From Kibdelosporangium sp. MJ126-NF4 (lineage in GTDB: Bacteria; Actinomycetota; Actinomycetes; Mycobacteriales; Pseudonocardiaceae): a stretch of DNA of 64,000 nucleotides. Location of the stretch: NCBI RefSeq assembly GCF_000826545.1, contig NZ_CDME01000008.1:1285707-1349706 (forward strand), given 5' to 3'. The position numbers and the translations under genes were made by a program. Shown here piece by piece: positions 16,755 to 25,552 of this stretch. Positions within the stretch are counted from its first letter, which is position 1. Each line of letters opens with the position of its first letter. The notes under the pieces were generated by a model, which worked only from the letters and a program-made list of their open reading frames with translations, searched no databases and was not told the origin of the DNA.

Positions 16755-19700
16755 TCGTCCGACTGGGGACCGGCCGCGAGGAGCGGCTCCGGGGGCGGTG
16801 CGCCGCCAGGGACATCTCCGTCGCCGCGGCCATGGCCGCCACGTTCGCCGCGGTCGTCGCGCGGTGGTCGAAGGGCCCGCGGATCACGCTGCGCCTTCCC
16901 ACCGGCGAGATAGAGATCGACACAGCGGCACACGACCTGATCACCACCGCCCGGCACCTGCACGCGGTGCTGGAATCCACGGCGTTCCCGTTCACACTGG
17001 ACGCGTCGATCGACGGCCCAACGGGTTCGTCACCGGTGACGGTCGTGATCAGCGAGACTGAGGTGCGGTGGGACCTCGACGACCTTGGCCACGCCTACGA
17101 CCAGTTGCTGAACCTGTTGGCGGACAACCCGTCCGAGTGGGATCACGGCGTTGCTCCATTGCCACAGTGGCAGTCCGAGCTGTGCGGCACCGTGAACGAC
17201 ACCGCCGACGAGGTCCCGGACACGCTGCTGCACACGGTCGTCGAGCAGGCCGGTGCGCGCGACCTGGACCACCTCGCCATCATCACGACCAGTCGGCGCC
17301 TGACCTATCGGGAACTGCTCAGCCGGGCCCGGCGAATCGGCCGTCGGCTGCGGGACCTGGGTGCCGCCCCGGGCACGTTGGTCGCGGTCTACCTGGACAA
17401 GGGCTGGGAGCAAGCCGTCGCGATCCTCGGCGTGCTGCAGTCCGGTGCCGCATGGGTGCCGATCGACCCGGCACTGCCCGCTGAACGGCGCGAACATCTG
17501 CTACGTACGTCCGAAGCCGTCGCTGTTCTCGGGCACAGCGCGAACGCGGCCACAGTGGAATGGCTCAATGGGCTGCCTGTGTTGGCAGTGGACAAGGACG
17601 AGGAGTGGGCCGCCTACGACGACAGCCCGCTGGCACCTGTCCAGGGCCCCGACGACCTCGCCTACGTGATCTTCACGTCCGGGTCGACCGGACTGCCCAA
17701 GGGCGGGATGGTCCACCACCGGGCCGCGCTGAACACCGTCCTGCACGTCAACACCAAGTTCGGCATCGAACCGGGCTGTCGGTTCATCAGCCTGTCGGCG
17801 ATGAGCTTCGACCTGTCGGTGTGGGACGTGTTCGGCGCGTTGTGCGCCGGTGCCACCTTGGTCGTGCCGGACGCGGGCAGCGGGCGGAATCCCGCGCACT
17901 GGGTGGACCTCGTCCGCGCCGAGCGGGTCACCACGTGGATGGGCGCGCCCGCGTTGTTCGAGATGTTCTGCGAGGTCGTCGAACGGGACCAGGATCCGTC
18001 AGCGGACTCGCTGCGCCTGGTCATCCTCGGTGGCGACTGGATCCCGCTGTCGTTGCCCGCCAGGGCCAAGGCGATCGCTCCCGATGTGCGGTTCGTCAGT
18101 CTCGGCGGGAACACCGAGGCGTCGATTCTGTCCTGTACCCACGAAGTGCACGACGTCGATCCGGAGTGGACGTCCATTCCGTACGGCAAGCCACTGCCCA
18201 ACCAGACTCTGCATGTTCTCGACCACCGGCTCGATCCCAAGCCGGTGTGGGTGCCAGGCGAGCTGTACATCGGCGGCACCGGCGTGGCACAGGGCTACTG
18301 GCGTGACCCGGAACGGACCGCCGCGGTGTTCCTCACCCATCCGCACACGGGCGAGCGGCTCTACCGGACCGGTGACCAGGCACGAAGGCTGCCGGACGGA
18401 ACTGTCGAGTTCCTTGGCCGGACCGATTTTCAGGTCAAGGTACGCGGTCACCGGATCGAACTCGGCGAGATCGAGAGCGCACTGCGCACCCATCCGTCGG
18501 TCGGCTCCGCTGTGGCGATCGGCGTCCCTTATGAGGACCGTCCTGGTTACCGGGGCTTGGCGGCGTTCGTGGTGCCGACGGCAGGGGCCAGGCCGTCGCC
18601 CGACGAACTGCGCGAGCATCTGCGCACCAAGATCCCGGGCTACATGGTCCCGGCCAAACTGGTCACGCTGGATTCCCTGCCACTCACCGCGAACGGCAAG
18701 GTCGATCGGCGCGCACTGGCTGTCGAGGGCCCTGTCGACGGCCCTGTCGAAGACGATGCGCCGGACGCCTTCGTGGCACCGCGGACCGCGTTGGAGCGGC
18801 AGATCGGCGCGTTGTGGTCCGATGTGCTCGGCGTCGGGCGGATCGGCGTGCACGACGACTTCTTCTCGATCGGCGGGCATTCCCTGCTCGGTATCAGGGT
18901 GATGAACCGGCTACGGTCGGCGCTGCGGCTCGAAGTGGACCTGCACATCATCTTCGAGACCCGCACAGTCGCCGCGCTCGCGTTGCGGATCGACCAACTA
19001 CGGGCGCGCGACGACGGCTCGGGACACGGCTACACCGAGCTGCCACCGGTGGTTCCCGCCGAACACGCGGCTCACGACCCGTTCCCGCTCACCGACCAGC
19101 AACAGGCGTACGCGCTGGGGCGCACCGGATCCTTCTCGTCGGGCAACGTGTCGGCCCACGCGTACTTCGAATACGAGGGCGAGGACCTGGACCTCGACCG
19201 GTTCCGCAAGGCGTGGCAACGGGTCGTCGACCGGCACCCGATGCTGCGTGCCGTCGTCGACCCGGTCACGATGACCCAACGGGTGCTCGCCGACCCGCCG
19301 CCGTATGAGATGTCCGTTGTGGACTTACGCGGTCAGGATCCTGAGGCCGCGTCAGCCGATCTCCGCGCGCGGCTGTCGCACGAGGTCAGGCCGATCGACA
19401 CCTGGCCGCTGTACTCCGTCGCCGCCGCCCGCCTGGACGAGCGGCGAACCAGGGTGTTCTTCAGCATCGACGCGCTGTTCAGTGACTTCGCCAGCATGCG
19501 GTTGATGTTCGCTGACCTGCAACGGTTCTACCGCGACCCGGACCTCGTCCTGCCGCCGGTCGGACTGTCCTACCGAGACTATGTGAGCGCGGCTGCGAGT
19601 GTCACCGCCACCAAACGCCACCAGGTCGCGCTGGCCTACTGGACCAAACGGCTCGCAGATCTGCCACCAGCGCCAGACTTGCCGATGGTGCGCGACCCGA

Positions 19701-22282
19701 AGACAGTGACTGACCCGAAGTTCGTGCGGCGCACGGTACGGCTGTCGGCCCAGCAGTGGCAACGGCTCACCCACCGGGCCGGGACGAACGGGCTCACCGC
19801 GTCCGGACTGGTCCTCGCGGCCTACACGCAGGTGCTGGGCCGGTGGACCACCAGCCCCAGGTTCACGGTGAACGTGACCAACTTCAACCGGCTGCCGCTG
19901 CACCCGGACGTGTCCGAAGTGGTCGGTGAGTTCGCCTCCTTCAGCCTGCTCGAGGTGGACACCCGCGGCCGTGAGCCGTTCGCCATCAGCGCACGGCGGC
20001 TCCAGGAACAGCTGTGGAACGACCTGAGTCACACCGAGGTCACCGGCGTCCAGCTGCTGCGGGAACTGATGCGGCAGCACGGCGGGTTCCACGGCGCGAT
20101 GATGCCTGTGGTGTTCACCAGCACGATTCCCCTCGCGGGCGGTGAATCCACGCTGCTGGACGGCCTGCTACGGCCGGTGTACGGCATCACGCAGACGCCG
20201 CAGGTGTGGATGGACCTGTTGGTGGACGTGCAGGACGGCGAACTGGTCGCCAACTGGGACGTGGTCGAGGTCCTCTTCCCCGACGGGCTCGTCGACGAGA
20301 TGTTCATCGCGCTGGGCTCGCTGCTGTCCCGCCTGGCCGACGACGAGCACGCGTGGATGGACCCGGACCTGGACGTCACGACCACCGCGTACCGGTTCGG
20401 CGTCGGCGACCGGCGACCGATCCCACCTCGGTCGGCGCATCGCATGTTCGTCGACCAGGTCGCACAGTGCCCGGACCGGGTCGCGGTCATCGCCAGGGAC
20501 CGCATCCTGACCTACGCGGAGCTGCACGAGCACGCCCGCCGAGTCGCCGGATGGCTTCGAGACGCCGGTGCCGGACCGGGCAAGCTGGTCGCCATCCTGA
20601 TGGAGAAAGGCTGGGAACAGGCCGTCGCGGCCTACGCTGTGCTGTACACCGGCGCGGCGTATGTGCCCATCGACCCGGAATTCCCGGCTGAGCGCGTCGA
20701 CCACGTGCTCGAACTCGCCGACGTCGAAATCGTGCTGACGCAACAACGGCTGGCCAAGGACTGGCCGGACTTGCGGGTCCTGTGCGTGGACGGCCCTGAC
20801 ACACCTGCGCAGCCTTGTGATCCCGTCCCGGACGCGCCGGACGACCTGGCGTACGTGTTGTTCACCTCAGGCTCCACCGGTCAGCCCAAGGGTGTCATGA
20901 TCGAACACCGCGGCCTGGTCAACTGCCTGGCGGAAACGGTCGACGCCTTCGGGATCGGCCCAGGCGACCGTTGCCTCGCGTTGACCGCGCTGCACCACGA
21001 CATGTCCGTGTTCGACCTGTTCGGTGCGCTCGGCGCCGGTGCGACACTGGTGATGCCGGACGCGGCGGGCAGGCGTGACGCGAGCCAGTGGGCCGAGCTG
21101 GTCCGTACCCACAGTGTGACGGTATGGAACTCCGTACCCGCCATGATGGACATGCTCCTCGAGCACATCGGCCACAACGCGGACGCGATTTCCTCGCTCC
21201 GCCTGGCGTTCCTCGGCGGCGACTGGATCCCGCTGACTGTCGTGCGCACACTCGGCGAGCTGGCACCCGCCACCGAGGTGGTGAGCGTCGGCGGCCCGAC
21301 CGAGACCACGCTGTGGAACATCTGGCACCGCGTCGGCGAGCTCGACCCGGCCTGGCGCAGCGTCCCGTACGGCACGCCGATCGCGAACACCCGGTACCAC
21401 ATCCTTGACGAGTCCATGATGGACAGGCCAGTGTGGGCGACCGGTCAGATGTTCTGCTCCGGTGTCGGCGTGGCGCGGGGCTACTGGCGTGATCCCGAGC
21501 GGACCGCGGCCGTCTTCACCACGCACCCCAGGACAGGTGAACGGATCTACGCCACCGGGGATCTCGGCCGGTTCCGGCCGGACGGCACGATCGAGTTCGT
21601 CGGCCGCGCCGACTTCCAGGTTCAGATCGGTGGTCACCGGATCGAGCTCGGCGAGGTCGAGGCGGCGCTGGCGACCCATCCGGCGGTCCGCGCCTGCGTG
21701 GTGACCGGTCAGCCACACACCGACCGGCCCGGCTACCGGGCGCTGATCGCCTACGTGGTGCCGACCGGGGAGCACGGACCGGACCTGCGGGAGTACCTGA
21801 CCGCGAGGATCCCCGGCCACATGGTCCCGGCGTACTTCGTCTCGCTGGACGCGTTGCCCCTGACAGCCAACGGGAAAGTCGACCGCAGGGCGCTCCCGGA
21901 CGTCACCCCAGGTGATCCGGGTACCGACGGGCGACAACCGCGGACCGCGTTGGAAGAAGTGCTGATGACGGTCTGGCAGGAAGTGCTCGGCGCCGACCTG
22001 ATCGGCACGGGCGACAACTTCTTCAGCATGGGCGGCGACTCGCTGGCGGCGACTCGGATCATCACCCGGCTGCGGCGGGTGTTCGACAGCGACATCACGC
22101 TCCAGGACCTGCTCGGCGCGCCGAGTGTCGCCGCGATGGCCAGGTCGATGAGCCTGCGGGCGAGCGAACCCGGACGGCTGGAGAAGGTCGCGCACATCCA
22201 CCTCGAGGTCGAGCGCATGTCGGCGGCGGACGTCGATGCCGCGCTCGCGGCGCGGGGCGTTGCAGAGGAGACCCGGCGATGA
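16751..22282 (+). CDS. NRPS: (Cy remnant)-A-PCP-Cy-A-PCP
   Basis: An 1843-residue protein starting at the ATG that overlaps the previous stop. Residues 1-145 look like a shrunken end of a Cy/C domain. A1 is at about 150-660 (YVIFTSGSTGLPKG near 305) and PCP1 carries Ser711. A heterocyclization domain spans about 775-1200: it begins FPLTDQQQAYALGR and has the Cy signature D907-A-L-F-S-D912 in place of HHxxxDG. A2 is at about 1220-1710 and PCP2 carries Ser1764 (MGGDSL). Reading the specificity positions by eye gives A1 about DLWMIGLILK and A2 about DMFNFGVLWK. A2 resembles Cys/Gly-type codes, and a Cy domain upstream favours Cys, Ser or Thr, hence a thiazoline or oxazoline. A1 is unassigned. 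Codon 859 is TTA. Confidence 0.92.
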   Translation: MIVRLGTGREERLRGRCAARDISVAAAMAATFAAVVARWSKGPRITLRLPTGEIEIDTAAHDLITTARHLHAVLESTAFPFTLDASIDGPTGSSPVTVVISETEVRWDLDDLGHAYDQLLNLLADNPSEWDHGVAPLPQWQSELCGTVNDTADEVPDTLLHTVVEQAGARDLDHLAIITTSRRLTYRELLSRARRIGRRLRDLGAAPGTLVAVYLDKGWEQAVAILGVLQSGAAWVPIDPALPAERREHLLRTSEAVAVLGHSANAATVEWLNGLPVLAVDKDEEWAAYDDSPLAPVQGPDDLAYVIFTSGSTGLPKGGMVHHRAALNTVLHVNTKFGIEPGCRFISLSAMSFDLSVWDVFGALCAGATLVVPDAGSGRNPAHWVDLVRAERVTTWMGAPALFEMFCEVVERDQDPSADSLRLVILGGDWIPLSLPARAKAIAPDVRFVSLGGNTEASILSCTHEVHDVDPEWTSIPYGKPLPNQTLHVLDHRLDPKPVWVPGELYIGGTGVAQGYWRDPERTAAVFLTHPHTGERLYRTGDQARRLPDGTVEFLGRTDFQVKVRGHRIELGEIESALRTHPSVGSAVAIGVPYEDRPGYRGLAAFVVPTAGARPSPDELREHLRTKIPGYMVPAKLVTLDSLPLTANGKVDRRALAVEGPVDGPVEDDAPDAFVAPRTALERQIGALWSDVLGVGRIGVHDDFFSIGGHSLLGIRVMNRLRSALRLEVDLHIIFETRTVAALALRIDQLRARDDGSGHGYTELPPVVPAEHAAHDPFPLTDQQQAYALGRTGSFSSGNVSAHAYFEYEGEDLDLDRFRKAWQRVVDRHPMLRAVVDPVTMTQRVLADPPPYEMSVVDLRGQDPEAASADLRARLSHEVRPIDTWPLYSVAAARLDERRTRVFFSIDALFSDFASMRLMFADLQRFYRDPDLVLPPVGLSYRDYVSAAASVTATKRHQVALAYWTKRLADLPPAPDLPMVRDPKTVTDPKFVRRTVRLSAQQWQRLTHRAGTNGLTASGLVLAAYTQVLGRWTTSPRFTVNVTNFNRLPLHPDVSEVVGEFASFSLLEVDTRGREPFAISARRLQEQLWNDLSHTEVTGVQLLRELMRQHGGFHGAMMPVVFTSTIPLAGGESTLLDGLLRPVYGITQTPQVWMDLLVDVQDGELVANWDVVEVLFPDGLVDEMFIALGSLLSRLADDEHAWMDPDLDVTTTAYRFGVGDRRPIPPRSAHRMFVDQVAQCPDRVAVIARDRILTYAELHEHARRVAGWLRDAGAGPGKLVAILMEKGWEQAVAAYAVLYTGAAYVPIDPEFPAERVDHVLELADVEIVLTQQRLAKDWPDLRVLCVDGPDTPAQPCDPVPDAPDDLAYVLFTSGSTGQPKGVMIEHRGLVNCLAETVDAFGIGPGDRCLALTALHHDMSVFDLFGALGAGATLVMPDAAGRRDASQWAELVRTHSVTVWNSVPAMMDMLLEHIGHNADAISSLRLAFLGGDWIPLTVVRTLGELAPATEVVSVGGPTETTLWNIWHRVGELDPAWRSVPYGTPIANTRYHILDESMMDRPVWATGQMFCSGVGVARGYWRDPERTAAVFTTHPRTGERIYATGDLGRFRPDGTIEFVGRADFQVQIGGHRIELGEVEAALATHPAVRACVVTGQPHTDRPGYRALIAYVVPTGEHGPDLREYLTARIPGHMVPAYFVSLDALPLTANGKVDRRALPDVTPGDPGTDGRQPRTALEEVLMTVWQEVLGADLIGTGDNFFSMGGDSLAATRIITRLRRVFDSDITLQDLLGAPSVAAMARSMSLRASEPGRLEKVAHIHLEVERMSAADVDAALAARGVAEETRR

Positions 22283-25200
22283 CGGCACAGGACGACGTGC
22301 TGGAAGCCCGCAAGCGAGAGCTGCGGCGGCTTCTGCTCCAGGAAAGCGGTTTCGCCGACACCACCAGGGAAGTCATCAGCCCACGCACGGCCACTGACGC
22401 GGTCCCGCTCACGTCCGCGCAACAGCGGATGTTGTTCCTGCAGCGACTTGAACCGGACAGTGGCGCATACAATCTCTCCGCCGCCGTGCGCTTCAAGGGC
22501 AGGCTGGACGTCGACGCGGTGCGGCACAGTGTCCAGCGACTGGTTGCCCGGCACGAGATCCTGCGCACGACCTACCGCGACGACGAGCAGCACGTCACCG
22601 CGTCGGCCACCATCAATATGACCGAAGTGGACGTCCTGGATCCGGCGGCGCTGCCCGGCCTGATCACCGACCTGGCCCGGATCCCGTTCGAGCTGGAGCG
22701 GGACCTACCGATCCGCGCGACGCTGGTCCGGCTCGCCGCCGACGAACACCTACTGGTCCTGGTGGTGCACCACATCGCGTTGGACGACGAGTCATGGGGG
22801 CTGGTGCTGGCCGACCTGGCTGAGGGATACCGGGCGTCCGTCCAGGATCTGCCGCCGACGCCACCACCCAGATTGCAGTACGCGGACTACGCCGCATGGC
22901 AAGCGGACAACCCCAGTGCTGCCACGGATCTGGACTACTGGCGTGGCCGGCTCGACCCGTTGCCGCCCGCGGTGCCGTTGCCCACGGACTTTCGTCGGCC
23001 CGACACGGCCACATTGGACGGTATCAGGCGCTCGCACGTCCTGCCCGCCGAGCTCAGCGCACGGATCAGGGCAGTGGCCCGCGACGAGGGCGTCACCGTG
23101 AACATGGTTCTGCTGGCCGTGTTCAAGACCTTGCTGTACCGATACACGGGTGCGACGGACATCGCTGTCGGTACCCCGGTCGTGCACCGCGACCGGGCCG
23201 AACTCGAAGGCGTGGTCGGCAACTTCGGCAACACACTGGTGCTGCGGACGGAGATCAGCGGCAACCCGGTGTTCCGCGACCTGCTCGACCGCGTCCGAAC
23301 GACGTGCACCGAGGCATACAGCCACCAGGACCTGCCGTTCGACCAGCTCGTTGAAGCACTGCGCCCACCTCGCGTGGCCGGTCGGGCGGTGTTCACCGAC
23401 GTGATGTTCTCGTTCGTGACCAACCCGCCGTACCGGGCCGAGTTGCCGGGGGTGGTGATGACCGAGGAACCGGCGTGGAACCAGACGGCCCGCTTCGACC
23501 TCGTCTTCGAGGTGATGGACGCGCCCGACGGCATGGCGTTCACGGTCACCGCCCGATCGGACCTGTTCACCGAGGCGACAGCCGACCGGATGCTCGGCCA
23601 CCTGGCGACCCTGGCGGACGCCGTCACCAGCGACCCAGGCCGCCGGTTGTCCGCGCTGGCGTTGCTGACCGCCGACGAGGAACGCCGGATTCTCACGCAG
23701 TGGAGCCGGACGCGGACCGAATCCGAAGTGGACCGGCCGTTGTCGCGGATGTTCGAAGAGCAGGTCCGCCGGACACCCGACGCCGAGGCCGTCGTATTCG
23801 CGGGCGAGCGCGTCAGCTTCGCGGAGTTGAACCAGCGCGCCAACCGGCTCGCCCGCAAGCTGGTTTCCCTCGGCGTCGGCCCGGAACGCACCGTCGGTGT
23901 GCACCTGGAGCGCTCGGTCGAGATGGTGGTCGGGCTGCTCGCGATCCTCAAGGCGGGCGGCGCGTTCGTCCCGCTCGAACCGTCGTGGCCGTCGCTGCGG
24001 ATCGACGACGTGGTGCGCCGTGCCCGCCTGGCCGCCGTGTTGAGCAAAGCCGTGCCGGGCAAGACCGCTGCCGACTTCGGTGTGCCTGTCGTGGACATGA
24101 GTCAGTCGTTCGGCGAGTACGACCCGGACGATCCGGACTACGGGCCGAGGATGGAGAACCCGGCGTACGTGATCTTCACGTCCGGCTCGACCGGGACACC
24201 GAAGGGCGCGGTGATCCGGCACCAGTCGATCTGCAACCGGCTGCCGTGGCAGGTCGGGCTGCTCGGACTGACCGCGTCGGACGCTGTGCTGTTCAAGGCA
24301 CCGCTGGGGTTCGACATCTCGGTCAACGAGATCTTCCTGCCGCTGGTCAGCGGTGCGCGGCTGGTGATCGCCGAGCCCGGTGCCGAGGCCGACATTCCGG
24401 TCCTGCTCGACCTGATCGCAGCCGAGCGGGTGTCGTTCATCTACATCGTGGCGTCGATGCTCGACGTGATGCTCGACCACCCGGCACTACCGGACGCCGC
24501 CAAGGCGCTGCGGCACGTCTGGTGTGGTGGCGAGGCGTTGACGCCAGGCCTGTACGCGCGGTTCCGGGAACGCATGGACGCCACCATGTACCACGGGTAC
24601 GGCCCGGCCGAGACGACTGTCGGCGTGAGCTGCCGTGTGTTTCCGCCCGAGGAGACCAGTACCACGATCTCGATCGGCCGCCCGAACCCGAACGCCCGGA
24701 TCTACCTGCTGGACCCCGGCCTCGCGCTGGTCCCGGCCGGAGTGCCCGGCGAAGTGCACATCGGTGGCCCACCGCTGGCCAGGGGATACGTCAACGACGC
24801 CGCGCTGACCGCGGCCCGGTTCGTGCCCGACCCGTTCAGCGGGATCCCCGGTGCGCGGCTGTACCGGACCGGTGACCTGGCGCGCTATCAGCCCGATGGG
24901 CAACTGGAGTTCCTCGGTCGCACCGACAACCAGGTGAAGCTGCGCGGGATGCGGATCGAACTCGAGGAGATCGAGGCGGTCGCGCAACGGCACCCTGGTG
25001 TCCAGCAAGCGGTCGCGGTGATCAAGGACGGCGCTCACCTGGCGGTGTACTGCTCGGGCGCGTCCGGTACACGGCCGACCGTCGCCGACCTGTCGGGCTG
25101 GCTGGCCGCGCGCCTGCCCGCCGCGATGGTTCCCCGATACTGCACAGTGCTCGACGAGTTGCCGCTGTTGAACTCCGGCAAGGCCGACCGTGCCGCACTG

Positions 25201-25539
25201 GCCGCGTTGCGGGAAACCGACGTGGTCCACGCGCCGCATGTGGATCCGCGTGACCGGGTGGAGCGGGACATCGCCGAAGTCTGGCGCAGAGTGCTGGGCA
25301 CCGACCGGGTCGGCGTGCACGACAACTTCTTCGACCTCGGTGGTCATTCACTGCTGTTGATGAAGGTGCAGGCCGAACTCGCCATGGACGTGTCCGTCCG
25401 TGACCTGTTCACCCACACCACCATCGCGTCGCTGGCCGGCCACCTCAACCAGGGCGCCGGTCCGTCTCATTTGGACTCCGTCAGGGCCCGTGCCGAGCGC
25501 GCCAGGCTCGCGATGGCCCACCGGGCACGGCGCACCTGA
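22279..25539 (+). CDS. NRPS module: C-A-PCP, N-hydroxyornithine-like specificity
   Basis: A 1086-residue module overlapping the previous gene by ATGA. The condensation domain is at about 40-460, with an active site that reads H164-H-I-A-L-D-D170: the usual final Gly of HHxxxDG is Asp. The adenylation domain is at about 480-965 (YVIFTSGSTGTPKG near 630). Aligned by eye, its specificity residues are D-I-N-Y-W-G-G-V-G-K. This is one residue from DINYWGGIGK, which I recall for N5-hydroxyornithine-type substrates in siderophore synthetases such as coelichelin. The PCP has Ser1024 (LGGHSL). No ornithine N-monooxygenase lies in the window; the YqcI/YcgG gene at 38213 might supply the N-oxygenation. 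The substrate call is a prediction. Confidence 0.9.
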   Translation: MTAQDDVLEARKRELRRLLLQESGFADTTREVISPRTATDAVPLTSAQQRMLFLQRLEPDSGAYNLSAAVRFKGRLDVDAVRHSVQRLVARHEILRTTYRDDEQHVTASATINMTEVDVLDPAALPGLITDLARIPFELERDLPIRATLVRLAADEHLLVLVVHHIALDDESWGLVLADLAEGYRASVQDLPPTPPPRLQYADYAAWQADNPSAATDLDYWRGRLDPLPPAVPLPTDFRRPDTATLDGIRRSHVLPAELSARIRAVARDEGVTVNMVLLAVFKTLLYRYTGATDIAVGTPVVHRDRAELEGVVGNFGNTLVLRTEISGNPVFRDLLDRVRTTCTEAYSHQDLPFDQLVEALRPPRVAGRAVFTDVMFSFVTNPPYRAELPGVVMTEEPAWNQTARFDLVFEVMDAPDGMAFTVTARSDLFTEATADRMLGHLATLADAVTSDPGRRLSALALLTADEERRILTQWSRTRTESEVDRPLSRMFEEQVRRTPDAEAVVFAGERVSFAELNQRANRLARKLVSLGVGPERTVGVHLERSVEMVVGLLAILKAGGAFVPLEPSWPSLRIDDVVRRARLAAVLSKAVPGKTAADFGVPVVDMSQSFGEYDPDDPDYGPRMENPAYVIFTSGSTGTPKGAVIRHQSICNRLPWQVGLLGLTASDAVLFKAPLGFDISVNEIFLPLVSGARLVIAEPGAEADIPVLLDLIAAERVSFIYIVASMLDVMLDHPALPDAAKALRHVWCGGEALTPGLYARFRERMDATMYHGYGPAETTVGVSCRVFPPEETSTTISIGRPNPNARIYLLDPGLALVPAGVPGEVHIGGPPLARGYVNDAALTAARFVPDPFSGIPGARLYRTGDLARYQPDGQLEFLGRTDNQVKLRGMRIELEEIEAVAQRHPGVQQAVAVIKDGAHLAVYCSGASGTRPTVADLSGWLAARLPAAMVPRYCTVLDELPLLNSGKADRAALAALRETDVVHAPHVDPRDRVERDIAEVWRRVLGTDRVGVHDNFFDLGGHSLLLMKVQAELAMDVSVRDLFTHTTIASLAGHLNQGAGPSHLDSVRARAERARLAMAHRARRT

Positions 25540-25552
25540 CATGGGGGAAGCC

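Noticed and set aside
25400..25552. Upstream extension of the KS-AT-cMT-ACP gene
   Set aside because: It overlaps the PCP of the previous gene in another frame. The ribosome-binding site favours 25553.
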